This document shows positions 1-6,794 of a stretch of DNA of 6,794 nt, piece by piece. The position numbers were made by a program, and so were the translations under genes. The stretch covers positions 1 through 6,794 of the forward strand of contig JALOSN010000219.1 of assembly GCA_025458415.1 (NCBI GenBank). Direction: 5' to 3'. The DNA comes from Hydrogenophaga sp. (GTDB lineage: Bacteria > Pseudomonadota > Gammaproteobacteria > Burkholderiales > Burkholderiaceae_C). The notes beneath the pieces were generated by a model. That model was not told the DNA's origin and did no database searches. It saw only the letters and a program-made list of their open reading frames with translations. Position 1 is the first letter of the stretch. Every line of letters starts with the position of its first letter.

Positions 1-647
<647 letters not shown>

Positions 648-649
648 GG

Positions 650-1609
650 TCAGCGAGCCCCTTTGCGCGAAAGCTGGTCGGTGGCCACCGCCAGAATGAC
701 CAGAATGCCGGTCACCAGGATCTGGTAGACGGATGACACCCCCATCAGCGTCAGGCCGTTGCGGAACACACCCACGATCAGTGCGCCCACCAGGGTGCCA
801 ATGATCAGGCCGCGGCCACCGAACAGGCTGGTGCCGCCCAGCACCACCGCCGTGATCGCATCCAGGTTTTCGGTCTGGCCGGCATTCGGGTCGCCGGCAC
901 CGGTGCGGGCCACGCTCAGCAGCGAGGCGATGCCATAGAACACCCCCGCCAGCGCATACACGCCCAGCAACACACGGTCGGTGGAGATGCCGGTGAGGCG
1001 CGTGGCCTCGGGGTTGTTGCCCACCGCATAGACATGGCGGCCGGGCGCGGTTTCTCGCAGCCCCAGCCAGACCACCAGGTAGAGGAACAACATGAGCACC
1101 GCACCCCAGACGACCGCGGTGTCGCCGATGCGGAAGGTGTTGCCCAGCACCAGCATGCCGTCGGGGATGTCGGTGACGGTTTGCGAGTTGGAGTACAGCT
1201 GGGTGATCGCGAAGGCGATGTTCAGTGTGCCCAGTGTGACGATGAAGGGCGGCAGCTTGACCTTGGTCACCAGCAATCCGTTGAGCAAGCCGAACAGCGT
1301 GGTGACGCCGATGCCACAGGCAATGGCCACGGGCGCCGACAACCCGTAGTCCGCCGCCACCTTGGTCATCACGATGCCCCCCAGGGCCATGATCATCCCG
1401 CAGGACAGGTCGATGCCGGCGGTCAGGATGATCAGGGTCTGACCGATCGCGATCACCGCCACCACCATCACCTGCTGCAGGATCAGGGCCAAGTTCTGGG
1501 ACGTCAGGAACCGGTCGCTCTGGGTGGCAAAGAACGCGCAGGCCAGCACCAGCGCCACCGCCGGCCCGAGCGTTCCGATCGGCGGCAGTTTGGAAGTGAG
1601 TGTGTTCAA
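650..1609 (-). CDS. frcC: Sugar ABC transporter permease, FrcC/RbsC-like
   Basis: Inner-membrane permease of the CUT2 (BPD_transp_2) family, predicted at 319 residues. It is hydrophobic throughout, with about eight to ten membrane segments; the first covers roughly residues 12-29 and the second 40-63. Family hallmarks are LTAGIDLS (62-69), PPFIVTLGTL, the cytoplasmic loop GRHVYAVGNNPEATRLTGI that contacts the ATPase, and GGTSLFGGRG (258-267) followed by a GTLVGALIVGV helix. An upstream ATG at 1651 is in frame. I prefer the TTG at 1609 because AGGAG sits 6 bases before it, the protein then begins LNTLTSKLPPIG as a short tail before the first helix, and the 14 extra residues look like leader sequence. 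It lies between the binding-protein and ATPase genes on the same strand. Sugar specificity cannot be read from the permease. No frame disruption is seen. Confidence 0.92.
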   Translation of the reverse strand: MNTLTSKLPPIGTLGPAVALVLACAFFATQSDRFLTSQNLALILQQVMVVAVIAIGQTLIILTAGIDLSCGMIMALGGIVMTKVAADYGLSAPVAIACGIGVTTLFGLLNGLLVTKVKLPPFIVTLGTLNIAFAITQLYSNSQTVTDIPDGMLVLGNTFRIGDTAVVWGAVLMLFLYLVVWLGLRETAPGRHVYAVGNNPEATRLTGISTDRVLLGVYALAGVFYGIASLLSVARTGAGDPNAGQTENLDAITAVVLGGTSLFGGRGLIIGTLVGALIVGVFRNGLTLMGVSSVYQILVTGILVILAVATDQLSRKGAR

Positions 1610-1615
1610 GAGACT

Positions 1616-1620
1616 CTCCT
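1616..1620 (-). promoter_or_regulatory. Ribosome binding site deciding the permease TTG start
   Basis: On the minus strand AGGAG is followed by a 6-base spacer (AGTCTC) and TTG at 1609-1607. The competing ATG at 1651 has no comparable purine-rich site before it. The spacing and strength favour the TTG start. Confidence 0.7.
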
Positions 1621-1705
1621 GGTGGGGAAGATGGGCCGTACCAAAGGCCATGCCGGAGCGGGTGGCATCTCAGTCAAGCGGCGCCCAGGGTCGGGCTACA
1701 CCGGC

Positions 1706-1775
1706 CCGAAGGCGCGTCCCCCCTCCAAGCCGAAGGCGCCAGAGAGGGGGAAGCCGCTACGCGGCGCAGGGGGGA
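1706..1775. repeat. GC-rich intergenic inverted-repeat element between frcB and frcC
   Basis: This fills most of the 170-bp gap between the binding-protein stop (1780) and the permease start (1609). Seen directly: 8-bp perfect arms TCCCCCCT (1717-1724) and AGGGGGGA (1768-1775); a competing arm GAGGGGG (1744-1750) complementary to CCCCCTC (1719-1725); an inner hairpin GCCGC-TAC-GCGGC (1753-1765); a small GCC-GAA-GGC hairpin (1729-1737); and a 10-bp direct repeat CCGAAGGCGC at 1706-1715 and 1730-1739. The style recalls dispersed intergenic C/G-run hairpins of Comamonadaceae genomes, though I cannot confirm copy number from one window. Such structures after a binding-protein gene often protect or trim the mRNA so that more binding protein than permease is made; that role here is inference. 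Confidence 0.65.
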
Positions 1776-1779
1776 GTCC

Positions 1780-2750
1780 TCACCTCCCACCCCAGCACAG
1801 GTCCATGCCCGTCTTGACATCCTTGCTGTCCACACCCGGCACCGCCTTGGCAGCGATCAGCGTCACGCCTGTGTCGGTGTAGCCGCTGACCTTCTTGCCG
1901 GTCCTGGCGTACTCGACACCTGCGGCCACACCCATGGCGGCCATGCGCAGCGGGTACTGCTGGCTGGTGGCCGCGATCACGCCCTTGCCCACATCGGCGA
2001 CACCGGCACAGCCACCATCCACCGAGACGATGACCACGTCCTTTTCCTTGCCGGCGGCCTTGAGCGCGTTGTAGGCACCGGCCGCAGCGGGTTCATTGAT
2101 GGTGTAGACCAGATTGATGTTCGGGTTCTTCTGCAGGCAGTTTTCCATGCCGGTCTGGCCCTTGGCGCGGTCGCCGAAGCTGTCGGCCATGCAGGCCACC
2201 CCCGCCTTGGCGCCAGCCCGAAGCCCTTGAGGAATCCGTTGTGCCGCTGGGCACCCACCGGGTGACCCGGAAAGAGGTCCAGCGTGGCAATCACGGCCGG
2301 TTTGCCACGCAGTGCCGCCTTGGCGTACTGGCCGATCAACTCGCCCGCCTTGTAGTTGTTGGTCGCGAACAAGGCGTCGGTGGCCTCCATCGGGTCGGTC
2401 GGGCTGTCCAGCGCAATCACCATCACGCCCTGGGCACGGGCCTTGCGGATGGCCGGCACGATGGCCTTGGAATCCGACGGCGCGATGAGAATGGTTTTCG
2501 CGCCGGCAGCGATCATGTTTTCCATGGCGGTGACCTGGCCGGCGTTGTCGCCGTCGGCCTTGCCCGCGGCCGAGAGCAGCTTGGCGCCCAGCTTTTTCGC
2601 CTCGGCATCGGCCCCCTCCTTCATCTTCACGAAGAAGGGGTTGGTTTCGGTCTTGGTGATCAGGCCAATGACGGGTTGGGCCTGGGCGGCCGCGCCGTTG
2701 GCGGCCAGGGCGAGGGCGGTCATGGCAAAGAGGCTGGCAAGGGGTTTCAT
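1780..2750 (-). pseudogene. frcB: Sugar ABC transporter periplasmic substrate-binding protein, FrcB-like, frameshifted
   Basis: Periplasmic sugar-binding protein (Peripla_BP_4 type) that would deliver substrate to the permease. The start at 2750 has AGGAGA five bases upstream. Residues 1-24 form a signal peptide (MKPL, Ala-rich core, cleavage near AAA/AQA). The mature part opens VIGLITKTETNPFFVKM and continues through IAPSDSKAIVP, VIALDSPTDP and NGFLKGFGL (Leu179). After this the protein jumps one frame: CMADSFGD, KGQTGMENCLQKNP, YTINEPAAAGAY, VSVDGGCAG, ATSQQYPL, SGYTDTGV and the terminal TGMDLCWGG all lie in another frame, ending at 1780. The change falls between about 2199 and 2214 and equals a shortage of 3n+1 bases. 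The original frame runs on with nonsense residues to a stop near 1977. A G5 run (coding strand, 2203-2199) is a plausible indel site. Both halves are well conserved, so decay is recent or the lesion is an artefact. Confidence 0.85.
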
Positions 2751-2819
2751 GTTGTCTCCTGGTGCAGGACGGTGGGGTCGGGCTGGTCTCTGTCCGCATC
2801 GACTCGGGTTTTCACCCTC

Positions 2820-2870
2820 TTGGTCTGGCGCGGTGGCTGAACTATAGTCGCGCCTATATTAATAAATCAA
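2820..2870. promoter_or_regulatory. Predicted divergent promoters for frcB (minus) and the kinase (plus) sharing one -10 block
   Basis: Minus strand: TTGATT (2870-2865), an 18-base spacer, then TATAGT (2846-2841), giving 4/6 and 5/6 matches to sigma-70 boxes and directed to frcB. Plus strand: TTGGTC (2820-2825), a 17-base spacer, then TATAGT (2843-2848), directed to the kinase gene and weaker at -35 (3/6). Both -10 boxes lie in the palindrome ACTATAGT (2841-2848), so the same block could be opened for either direction. A second plus-strand -10 candidate, TATATT, is at 2855-2860 but lacks a spaced -35. No start site is proven; this is motif reading only. Confidence 0.45.
2843..2858. promoter_or_regulatory. 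Candidate operator palindrome overlapping the divergent promoters
   Basis: TATAGTCGCGCCTATA is a 16-bp near-palindrome (14 of 16 bases symmetric) centred on CGCG. It overlaps the -10 boxes proposed for both divergent genes, where a bound repressor would block both. A CG-centred dyad suits LacI-family regulators in general, but no regulator gene is in the window and I do not assign one. Confidence 0.4.
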
Positions 2871-2879
2871 CTGGATTTA
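2863..2879. promoter_or_regulatory. Candidate AT-rich operator dyad just before the kinase start
   Basis: TAAATC-AACTG-GATTTA is a perfect 6-bp inverted repeat with a 5-base spacer, with further symmetric bases outside it. It ends 3 bases before the kinase ATG at 2883 and overlaps the minus-strand -35 candidate (2865-2870) for frcB. It sits in the only AT-rich stretch of the divergent region. It may be a second regulator site; the binding protein is unknown. Confidence 0.4.
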
Positions 2880-2882
2880 CTT

Positions 2883-3844
2883 ATGGTTTTCCCTAGCCCA
2901 GACCAGCCCGTGCATGTCGCGACGGCTGGAGAAGCCCTGATCGACCTGATCGAGGAGGCCGATGGCCGCCTGCGTCCCTGCCACGGGGGGGCGGTCTACA
3001 ACCTCACCCGCGCACTGGGTCTGCAGGGCGTGGGCACGCTCTACCTCAACCCCCTGTCGCGTGACCGGTTGGGACGCGGCCTGGCCGACACCAGCCCACC
3101 TCGCTGGCGGTGGTGAGCCTGGACGACGCCGGCAAGGCCAGCTACAGCTTCTACCGGGATGGTGTGGCCGACCGCGAGGTCGATGCCGTGCAACTCAACG
3201 CCGCCTGCGCGGCCCAGCCCGACCTGCGCGTGGTGGTCACCGGCTGCCTGGCCCTGGTCCCGGAAGACGCCCACACGTACCAGCCCTGGCTGCAGGAACA
3301 GCGCGCGGCAGGGCGGCTGGTGGTGGTGGACGCCAACCTGCGCCCGGCCATCGTGCCCGACATGCCGACCTACCGCGCGAGCGTGCTGGCGGCCTTGCGG
3401 CTGGCCGACCTTGTCAAGGTCAGTGACGACGACCTGTGCCTGCTTGGTTTTGAGCACCCCGACCCACTGCAAGCCGCCCGCGCCCTGCTGGATCACACCC
3501 CGGCCCGCTGGATCGCCGTGACGCTGGGACCCCGCGGCGCGGCGCTGATCAACCGCGATGGCCAGACCTGGCGTGCAGCCGAATCGCAACCGGTCACCGT
3601 CGCCGACACGGTGGGCGCTGGGGACTGCTTCCTGGCGGGCCTGCTGGCGGCCTTGCTGGAACGCCCGGCCATGCAGTCGGTCGGCCATGCCGGGCAACTG
3701 CAGCTGGAGAGCTCCGACATACAAGCCATGCTGGCCCATGCCATCGCCAGCGCCAGCCTGTGCGTGATGCGCACCGGTTGTCAGCCGCCAACCCGCCAGG
3801 AGGTCCTTCAGCGGCTGGCAGAAGCCAGACTGTTGCACGCCTGA
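2883..3844 (+). pseudogene. frcK: PfkB-family carbohydrate kinase, fructokinase-like, frameshifted by an internal deletion
   Basis: Cytoplasmic sugar kinase that would phosphorylate the imported sugar (fructose to fructose-6-phosphate by context). The N-terminal frame begins at ATG 2883 with GEALIDLI, the substrate-side GG motif in CHGGAVYNLTRAL, and LYLNPLSRDRLGRGLAD up to residue 69, then runs into a stop at 3114-3116. The rest is in another frame: QPTSLAVVSLDD from 3092, YRDGVADREVDAV, VVVDANLRP, KVSDDDLCLLG, and the catalytic/anion-hole motif DTVGAGD at 3605-3625, ending at 3844. The joined halves give about 319 residues. In relatives I recall about 15-20 residues between the SRDRFGR-like and QPTSLAVV motifs; here only four or five remain, so a 3n+1 deletion of some 40-60 bases fits better than one lost base. 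No clear ribosome site precedes 2883. A downstream product from a GTG such as 3110 would lack the sugar-binding N-terminus. Confidence 0.85.
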
Positions 3845-3897
3845 ACCGGGCACCGGATAGCCGGCACCGGTCGGGGGCGCCCCCATGCCGTGCGGCA
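3845..3897 (+). terminator. Hairpin cluster after the kinase gene, possible terminator
   Basis: Directly after the kinase stop are ACCGG (3845-3849) pairing with CCGGT (3867-3871) around an inner CCGG-ATAG-CCGG (3853-3864), then the perfect palindrome GGGGGCGCCCCC (3873-3884), then TGCCG-TG-CGGCA (3886-3897). There is no T tract, so this is not a classic intrinsic terminator. It may mark the 3' end of the kinase transcript and insulate it from zwf. No gene is seen in 3845-3973. Confidence 0.4.
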
Positions 3898-3921
3898 GGC
3901 TGGCCCCAAAAAGTACCCCCT

Positions 3922-3938
3922 ATGTAACTTAATTACAT
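3922..3938. promoter_or_regulatory. Putative HexR operator upstream of zwf
   Basis: ATGTAACTTAATTACAT is a 17-bp dyad with 7 of 8 base pairs symmetric around position 3930. It matches the TGTA-(AT-rich)-TACA pattern known for HexR, the RpiR-family regulator that responds to KDPG and controls zwf-edd genes in many proteobacteria. It ends 35 bases before the zwf ATG, in an AT-rich island inside GC-rich DNA, where the zwf promoter should be. The hexR gene itself is not in the window, so regulation is inferred from motif and position. Confidence 0.7.
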
Positions 3939-3973
3939 TAAACTACCGAGCACATTGGTAACCAGATTCGTCC

Positions 3974-5446
3974 ATGGCCTCATCGCAACCCTCCTCCCTC
4001 GCCGCACCCCTGGACCTCGTCATCTTCGGCGGCGTGGGTGACCTGTCGGTCCGCAAGCTGCTGCCGGCGCTGTACATGGCGCACCTGCACAACACGCTGC
4101 CCGAACAGACCCACATCTACGCGCTGGGTCGCCAGGCCTGGGACCGGAGTGCCTTCCTGCATTTCATCGAGGACAAGGTGCGCGGTTTCATTGGCGCCAA
4201 GGCCTACCGCGATGAGGTCTGGGCCAGCTTTGTGCGCCGCCTGAGCTATGTCAGTGTCGACGCCACCGAAGCCGCCGACTACGCCGGCCTCAAGGCCGAG
4301 ATGCAGCCCGGGGCCGACCGGGTCTACTACCTGGCCACCGCACCTTCGCTTTTCGTGGGCATCTGTGCCAACCTGAAGGCTGCGGACCTGATCGACGGGC
4401 GTGCACGCGTGGTGCTCGAAAAACCCCTGGGTCACGACCTCGCCTCGGCGCGGCAGATCAACCACGACGTCGGGCAGTACTTCCAGGAACAGCAGATCTT
4501 CCGCATCGATCACTACCTGGGCAAGGAAACGGTGCAGAACCTGATGGTGCTGCGCTTTGGCAACAGCATCTTCGAGCCGCTGTGGCGAAGCCCTTACATC
4601 AAGAGCGTGCAGATCACCGTGGCCGAGAGCGTGGGCGTGGGCAGCCGCGCCGGCTTCTACGACGGCACCGGTGCCATGCGGGACATGGTGCAGAACCACC
4701 TGCTGCAGCTGCTGTGCATCGTGGCCATGGAGCCACCGGTCTCGCTCGACCCCGACGCGGTGCGCGACGAGAAGCTCAAGGTGCTGCGTTCGCTGCGGCC
4801 CATGGCGGTGGCCGATGTGGCGCGCGACACCGTGCGCGGTCAGTACACGGCGGGCGCTGCCGATGGCGAGGCGGCCCCGGGCTACCTGCAGGAGGAGAAC
4901 ATCCCGGAGGACAGCAGCACCGAGACCTTTGTCGCGCTCAAGGCCCACATCAGCAACTGGCGCTGGGCCAATGTGCCCTTCTTCCTGCGCACCGGCAAGC
5001 GCATGGCCGCGCGCCAGTCCGAGATCGTGATCGAGTTCGCCGACCTGCCGTTCACCATTTTTGGCGACTCGGCGCACAAATCCGTCAACCGGCTGATGAT
5101 CCGCCTGCAGCCCGAAGAACACATCCAGCTGCAGATGATGGCCAAGGAGCCCGGCAGCGGCATGAAGTTGCGCCCGGTCAAGCTCGACCTGGACCTGCAG
5201 ACCGCCTTTGCCGAACGCCGTGCCGAAGCCTACGAACGCCTGCTGATCGACGTCATCAAGGGCCGTCTGACCCACTTCATGCGGCGCGACGAACTGGAGG
5301 CCGCCTGGGCGTGGGTCGAACCCATCATCGAAGGCTGGAAGCAGCTGGGCGAAAAACCCAAGCCCTACACCGCCGGCAGCTGGGGGCCGGCCGCGTCGTC
5401 GGCCCTGATGGCGCGCGAAGGCTCTGCCTGGGTAGAGGAGGCCTGA
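3974..5446 (+). CDS. zwf: Glucose-6-phosphate 1-dehydrogenase
   Basis: Cytoplasmic enzyme oxidising glucose-6-phosphate to 6-phosphogluconolactone with NAD(P)+, the entry step of the Entner-Doudoroff and oxidative pentose-phosphate routes. At 490 residues it has the usual family length. The nucleotide-binding fingerprint is FGGVGDL (residues 18-24), a GxxGDL variant where many homologues have GASGDL or GATGDL. EKPLGHD starts at 149. The substrate-binding and catalytic motif RIDHYLGKE is at 177-185 and is intact. The C-terminal domain has NVPFFLRTGKRM and ends near WGPAASSALMAREGS. The ATG at 3974 lacks a clear Shine-Dalgarno sequence, but it gives a normal N-terminus close to the Rossmann strand and no better start is nearby. 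The putative HexR box lies just upstream. The stop overlaps the pgl start by one base (TGATG). Confidence 0.97.
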   Translation: MASSQPSSLAAPLDLVIFGGVGDLSVRKLLPALYMAHLHNTLPEQTHIYALGRQAWDRSAFLHFIEDKVRGFIGAKAYRDEVWASFVRRLSYVSVDATEAADYAGLKAEMQPGADRVYYLATAPSLFVGICANLKAADLIDGRARVVLEKPLGHDLASARQINHDVGQYFQEQQIFRIDHYLGKETVQNLMVLRFGNSIFEPLWRSPYIKSVQITVAESVGVGSRAGFYDGTGAMRDMVQNHLLQLLCIVAMEPPVSLDPDAVRDEKLKVLRSLRPMAVADVARDTVRGQYTAGAADGEAAPGYLQEENIPEDSSTETFVALKAHISNWRWANVPFFLRTGKRMAARQSEIVIEFADLPFTIFGDSAHKSVNRLMIRLQPEEHIQLQMMAKEPGSGMKLRPVKLDLDLQTAFAERRAEAYERLLIDVIKGRLTHFMRRDELEAAWAWVEPIIEGWKQLGEKPKPYTAGSWGPAASSALMAREGSAWVEEA

Positions 5447-6150
5447 TGGCGATCCTCGAGCACACCGGCGCCACGTCTGCCACCATCGCCCGGCACATCG
5501 CCGATGCGCTGCGCGCCGCCATTGCCGCGCGTGGCCAGGCCAGCCTCGCGGTGTCGGGCGGCAAGTCGCCCATTCCCCTGTTCGAAGTCCTGCGCGACGA
5601 AGACCTGGACTGGTCCAAGGTCAGCATCGTGCTGGTGGACGAACGCATCGTCCCGCGCGACCACGAGGCCAGCAACACGGCCCTGGTGGCCCGCCACCTG
5701 CTGCAGGGCAAGGCCGCGGCCGCACGCTTCTGCCTGTTTTTCCGCGAACTCGCACCGGTGTTCAACGCCGACGTGCTGGACGCGCTGGTGAGAGACGCCA
5801 CCGATCGCATCGCCGACCTGCCCTGGCCGCTGGATGTGGCCGTGCTGGGCATGGGCGAAGACGGGCACACCGCCTCGCTGTTCCCCGGCGCGCCCGGTTA
5901 TGCCCGCGCCATCGCCAGCGACGACCGCCTGGCCTGGGTGGTGCCCGAGCAGGCGCCGGTGCCGGCGCCGCATGCCCGCCTGACATTCACCCTGCACGCC
6001 TTGCTGGAAGCGCGCGAACTGGTGCTGTCCATCGCCGGTGACAACAAGCTGGCCGTCTACCACCAGGCCGCCGCCAAAGCCAACCCGGCCCTGCCCGTCT
6101 CACTCGTGCTGAACCAAACTCGGACGCCCGTGAGCGTCTGGATCGGATGA
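5446..6150 (+). CDS. pgl: 6-phosphogluconolactonase (SugarP_isomerase/Pgl family)
   Basis: Hydrolyses 6-phosphogluconolactone made by Zwf to 6-phosphogluconate in the cytoplasm. It has 234 residues, normal for the DevB/Pgl type. Motifs: AVSGGKSPIPLFEVL (residues 35-49, phosphate-binding loop, with SGGKSP in place of the common SGGSTP), VDERIVPRDHEASN (64-77), and GMGEDGHTASLFPG (135-148), which holds the active-site His141. The start is well supported by AGGAGG at 5436-5441, four bases before the ATG, inside the 3' end of zwf; the one-base overlap implies translational coupling. The frame stays open far upstream inside zwf, but the ribosome site and family N-terminus fix the start here. edd follows after 4 bases. 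Confidence 0.95.
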   Translation: MAILEHTGATSATIARHIADALRAAIAARGQASLAVSGGKSPIPLFEVLRDEDLDWSKVSIVLVDERIVPRDHEASNTALVARHLLQGKAAAARFCLFFRELAPVFNADVLDALVRDATDRIADLPWPLDVAVLGMGEDGHTASLFPGAPGYARAIASDDRLAWVVPEQAPVPAPHARLTFTLHALLEARELVLSIAGDNKLAVYHQAAAKANPALPVSLVLNQTRTPVSVWIG

Positions 6151-6154
6151 CCTC

Positions 6155-6794
6155 ATGAACGCCCCTTTGAACAACACGCTCGCGCGCGTCACGCAACGCA
6201 TCATCGACCGCAGCCGCGGCCTGCGCGGCGACTACCTGGCCAGCATGGACGCCCAGGCCCGCGCCGGCCAGACCCAGCGCGCGGGCATGGGCTGCGCCAA
6301 CATGGCCCACACCACGGCCGCCCTGCCCGCGGCCGACAAGCTGGTCATCCATGCCGAGCGCGCCCCCCACGTGGGCATCATCACCGCCTACAACGACATG
6401 CTCTCGGCCCACCAGCCCTTCGAGCACTACCCCGAGCAGCTGCGCAGCCACGCCCGCGCCATCGGCGCCACCGCCCAGGTGGCTGGCGGCGTGCCGGCCA
6501 TGTGCGACGGCATCACCCAGGGCGCCGAAGGCATGGAGCTGTCGCTGTTTTCGCGCGACGTCATCGCCCTGGCCACCGCCGTCGGGCTGTCGCACAAGGT
6601 GTTCGACGCCGCGCTCATGCTGGGCGTGTGCGACAAGATCGTGCCCGGCCTGTTCATGGGTGCGCTCCAGTTCGGCCACCTGTCCACCGTGTTCGTGCCC
6701 GCCGGCCCCATGGTCAGCGGACTGTCGAACGACGCCAAGGCCAAGGTGCGCCAGCAGTACGCCCAGGGTCTGGTCGGCCGTGAAGCACTGCTGG
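6155..6794 (+). CDS. edd: Phosphogluconate dehydratase (3' end beyond window)
   Basis: Dehydrates 6-phosphogluconate to 2-keto-3-deoxy-6-phosphogluconate (KDPG), the defining Entner-Doudoroff step. It belongs to the IlvD/Edd iron-sulfur dehydratase family. I read 213 complete codons, about a third of the usual 600-odd residues, uninterrupted to the window end. Motifs include SRGLRGDYL near the N-terminus, GIITAYNDMLSAHQPFE, GGVPAMCDGITQG with Cys117, GMELSLFSRDVIA, LGVCDKIVPGL with Cys159, and VFVPAGPMVSG. The conserved cysteines are expected cluster ligands by family analogy. IlvD (dihydroxyacid dehydratase) is less likely because the AYNDMLSAHQPFE and SLFSRD motifs are Edd-specific in my experience. 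The start is 4 bases after the pgl stop with only a weak purine-rich site, so translation is probably coupled. The aldolase gene eda may follow outside the window. Confidence 0.95.
   Translation, partial: MNAPLNNTLARVTQRIIDRSRGLRGDYLASMDAQARAGQTQRAGMGCANMAHTTAALPAADKLVIHAERAPHVGIITAYNDMLSAHQPFEHYPEQLRSHARAIGATAQVAGGVPAMCDGITQGAEGMELSLFSRDVIALATAVGLSHKVFDAALMLGVCDKIVPGLFMGALQFGHLSTVFVPAGPMVSGLSNDAKAKVRQQYAQGLVGREALL

Noticed and set aside
1034..1882. Plus-strand 282-residue open frame over the permease and spacer
   Set aside because: The product is Gln/His/Asp-rich low-complexity sequence, the expected shadow of a GC-rich membrane-protein gene on the other strand.
2199..2214. Programmed ribosomal frameshifting as an explanation for the frcB break
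   Set aside because: No slippery heptamer with a downstream pseudoknot is evident, binding proteins of this family are not known to use recoding, and the divergent kinase is broken too. A mutation or sequence error is simpler.
3873..3884. GGGGGCGCCCCC palindrome as a regulator site
   Set aside because: It is pure G/C, adjoins other hairpins directly after a stop codon and has no promoter nearby, so it is better grouped with a transcript-end structure.
3980..5275. A 431-codon open frame on the minus strand opposite zwf
   Set aside because: It lies wholly antisense to a well-conserved zwf, its composition (His, Gln, Val, Gly-rich) is what GC-rich third positions produce on the opposite strand, and it has no recognisable motif.
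4582..5445. In-frame upstream extension of pgl inside zwf (522-residue reading)
   Set aside because: The upstream part is an Arg/Ala-rich out-of-frame reading of zwf; the family N-terminus and a strong AGGAGG site place the pgl start at 5446.
5987..6679. Minus-strand 230-residue open frame opposite pgl/edd
   Set aside because: It spans two conserved plus-strand genes and their junction and has no motif or ribosome site of its own.

Overview
The window is about two-thirds GC, with strongly GC-biased third codon positions. It reads as a sugar-catabolism locus from a betaproteobacterium, most likely Burkholderiales and perhaps a Comamonadaceae member such as a Hydrogenophaga relative. That placement rests on protein flavour, gene order and an intergenic C/G-rich hairpin element, and is an inference.

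Left half, minus strand: a CUT2-type (ribose/fructose-like) ABC importer in the order binding protein (1780-2750), permease (650-1609, TTG start) and ATPase (647 leftwards, running off the window). It most resembles FrcB-FrcC-FrcA. A 170-bp gap between the binding-protein and permease genes holds a GC-rich inverted-repeat element whose arms can pair in two mutually exclusive ways. A 132-bp region (2751-2882) separates the importer from a divergent PfkB-family sugar kinase (2883-3844, FrcK-like). It carries AT-rich dyads and a shared -10 motif readable on both strands.

Right half, plus strand: the upper Entner-Doudoroff genes zwf (3974-5446), pgl (5446-6150) and edd (6155 to beyond the right edge). 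They are packed as an operon behind a convincing HexR-type palindrome at 3922-3938. The logic is coherent: import fructose or a similar sugar, phosphorylate it, convert it to glucose-6-phosphate by an isomerase not in this window, then oxidise and dehydrate it to KDPG.

The main anomaly is that two of the three sugar-specific genes fully inside the window, the binding protein and the kinase, are each broken by a frame change (each short by 3n+1 bases). The permease, the visible ATPase and all Entner-Doudoroff genes read cleanly. This is either real decay of the fructose branch or assembly error; the kinase lesion looks like a true deletion, while the binding-protein lesion could be a single-base homopolymer error. 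I saw no RNA gene, CRISPR array, insertion sequence or phage element, and no clearly undescribed system.
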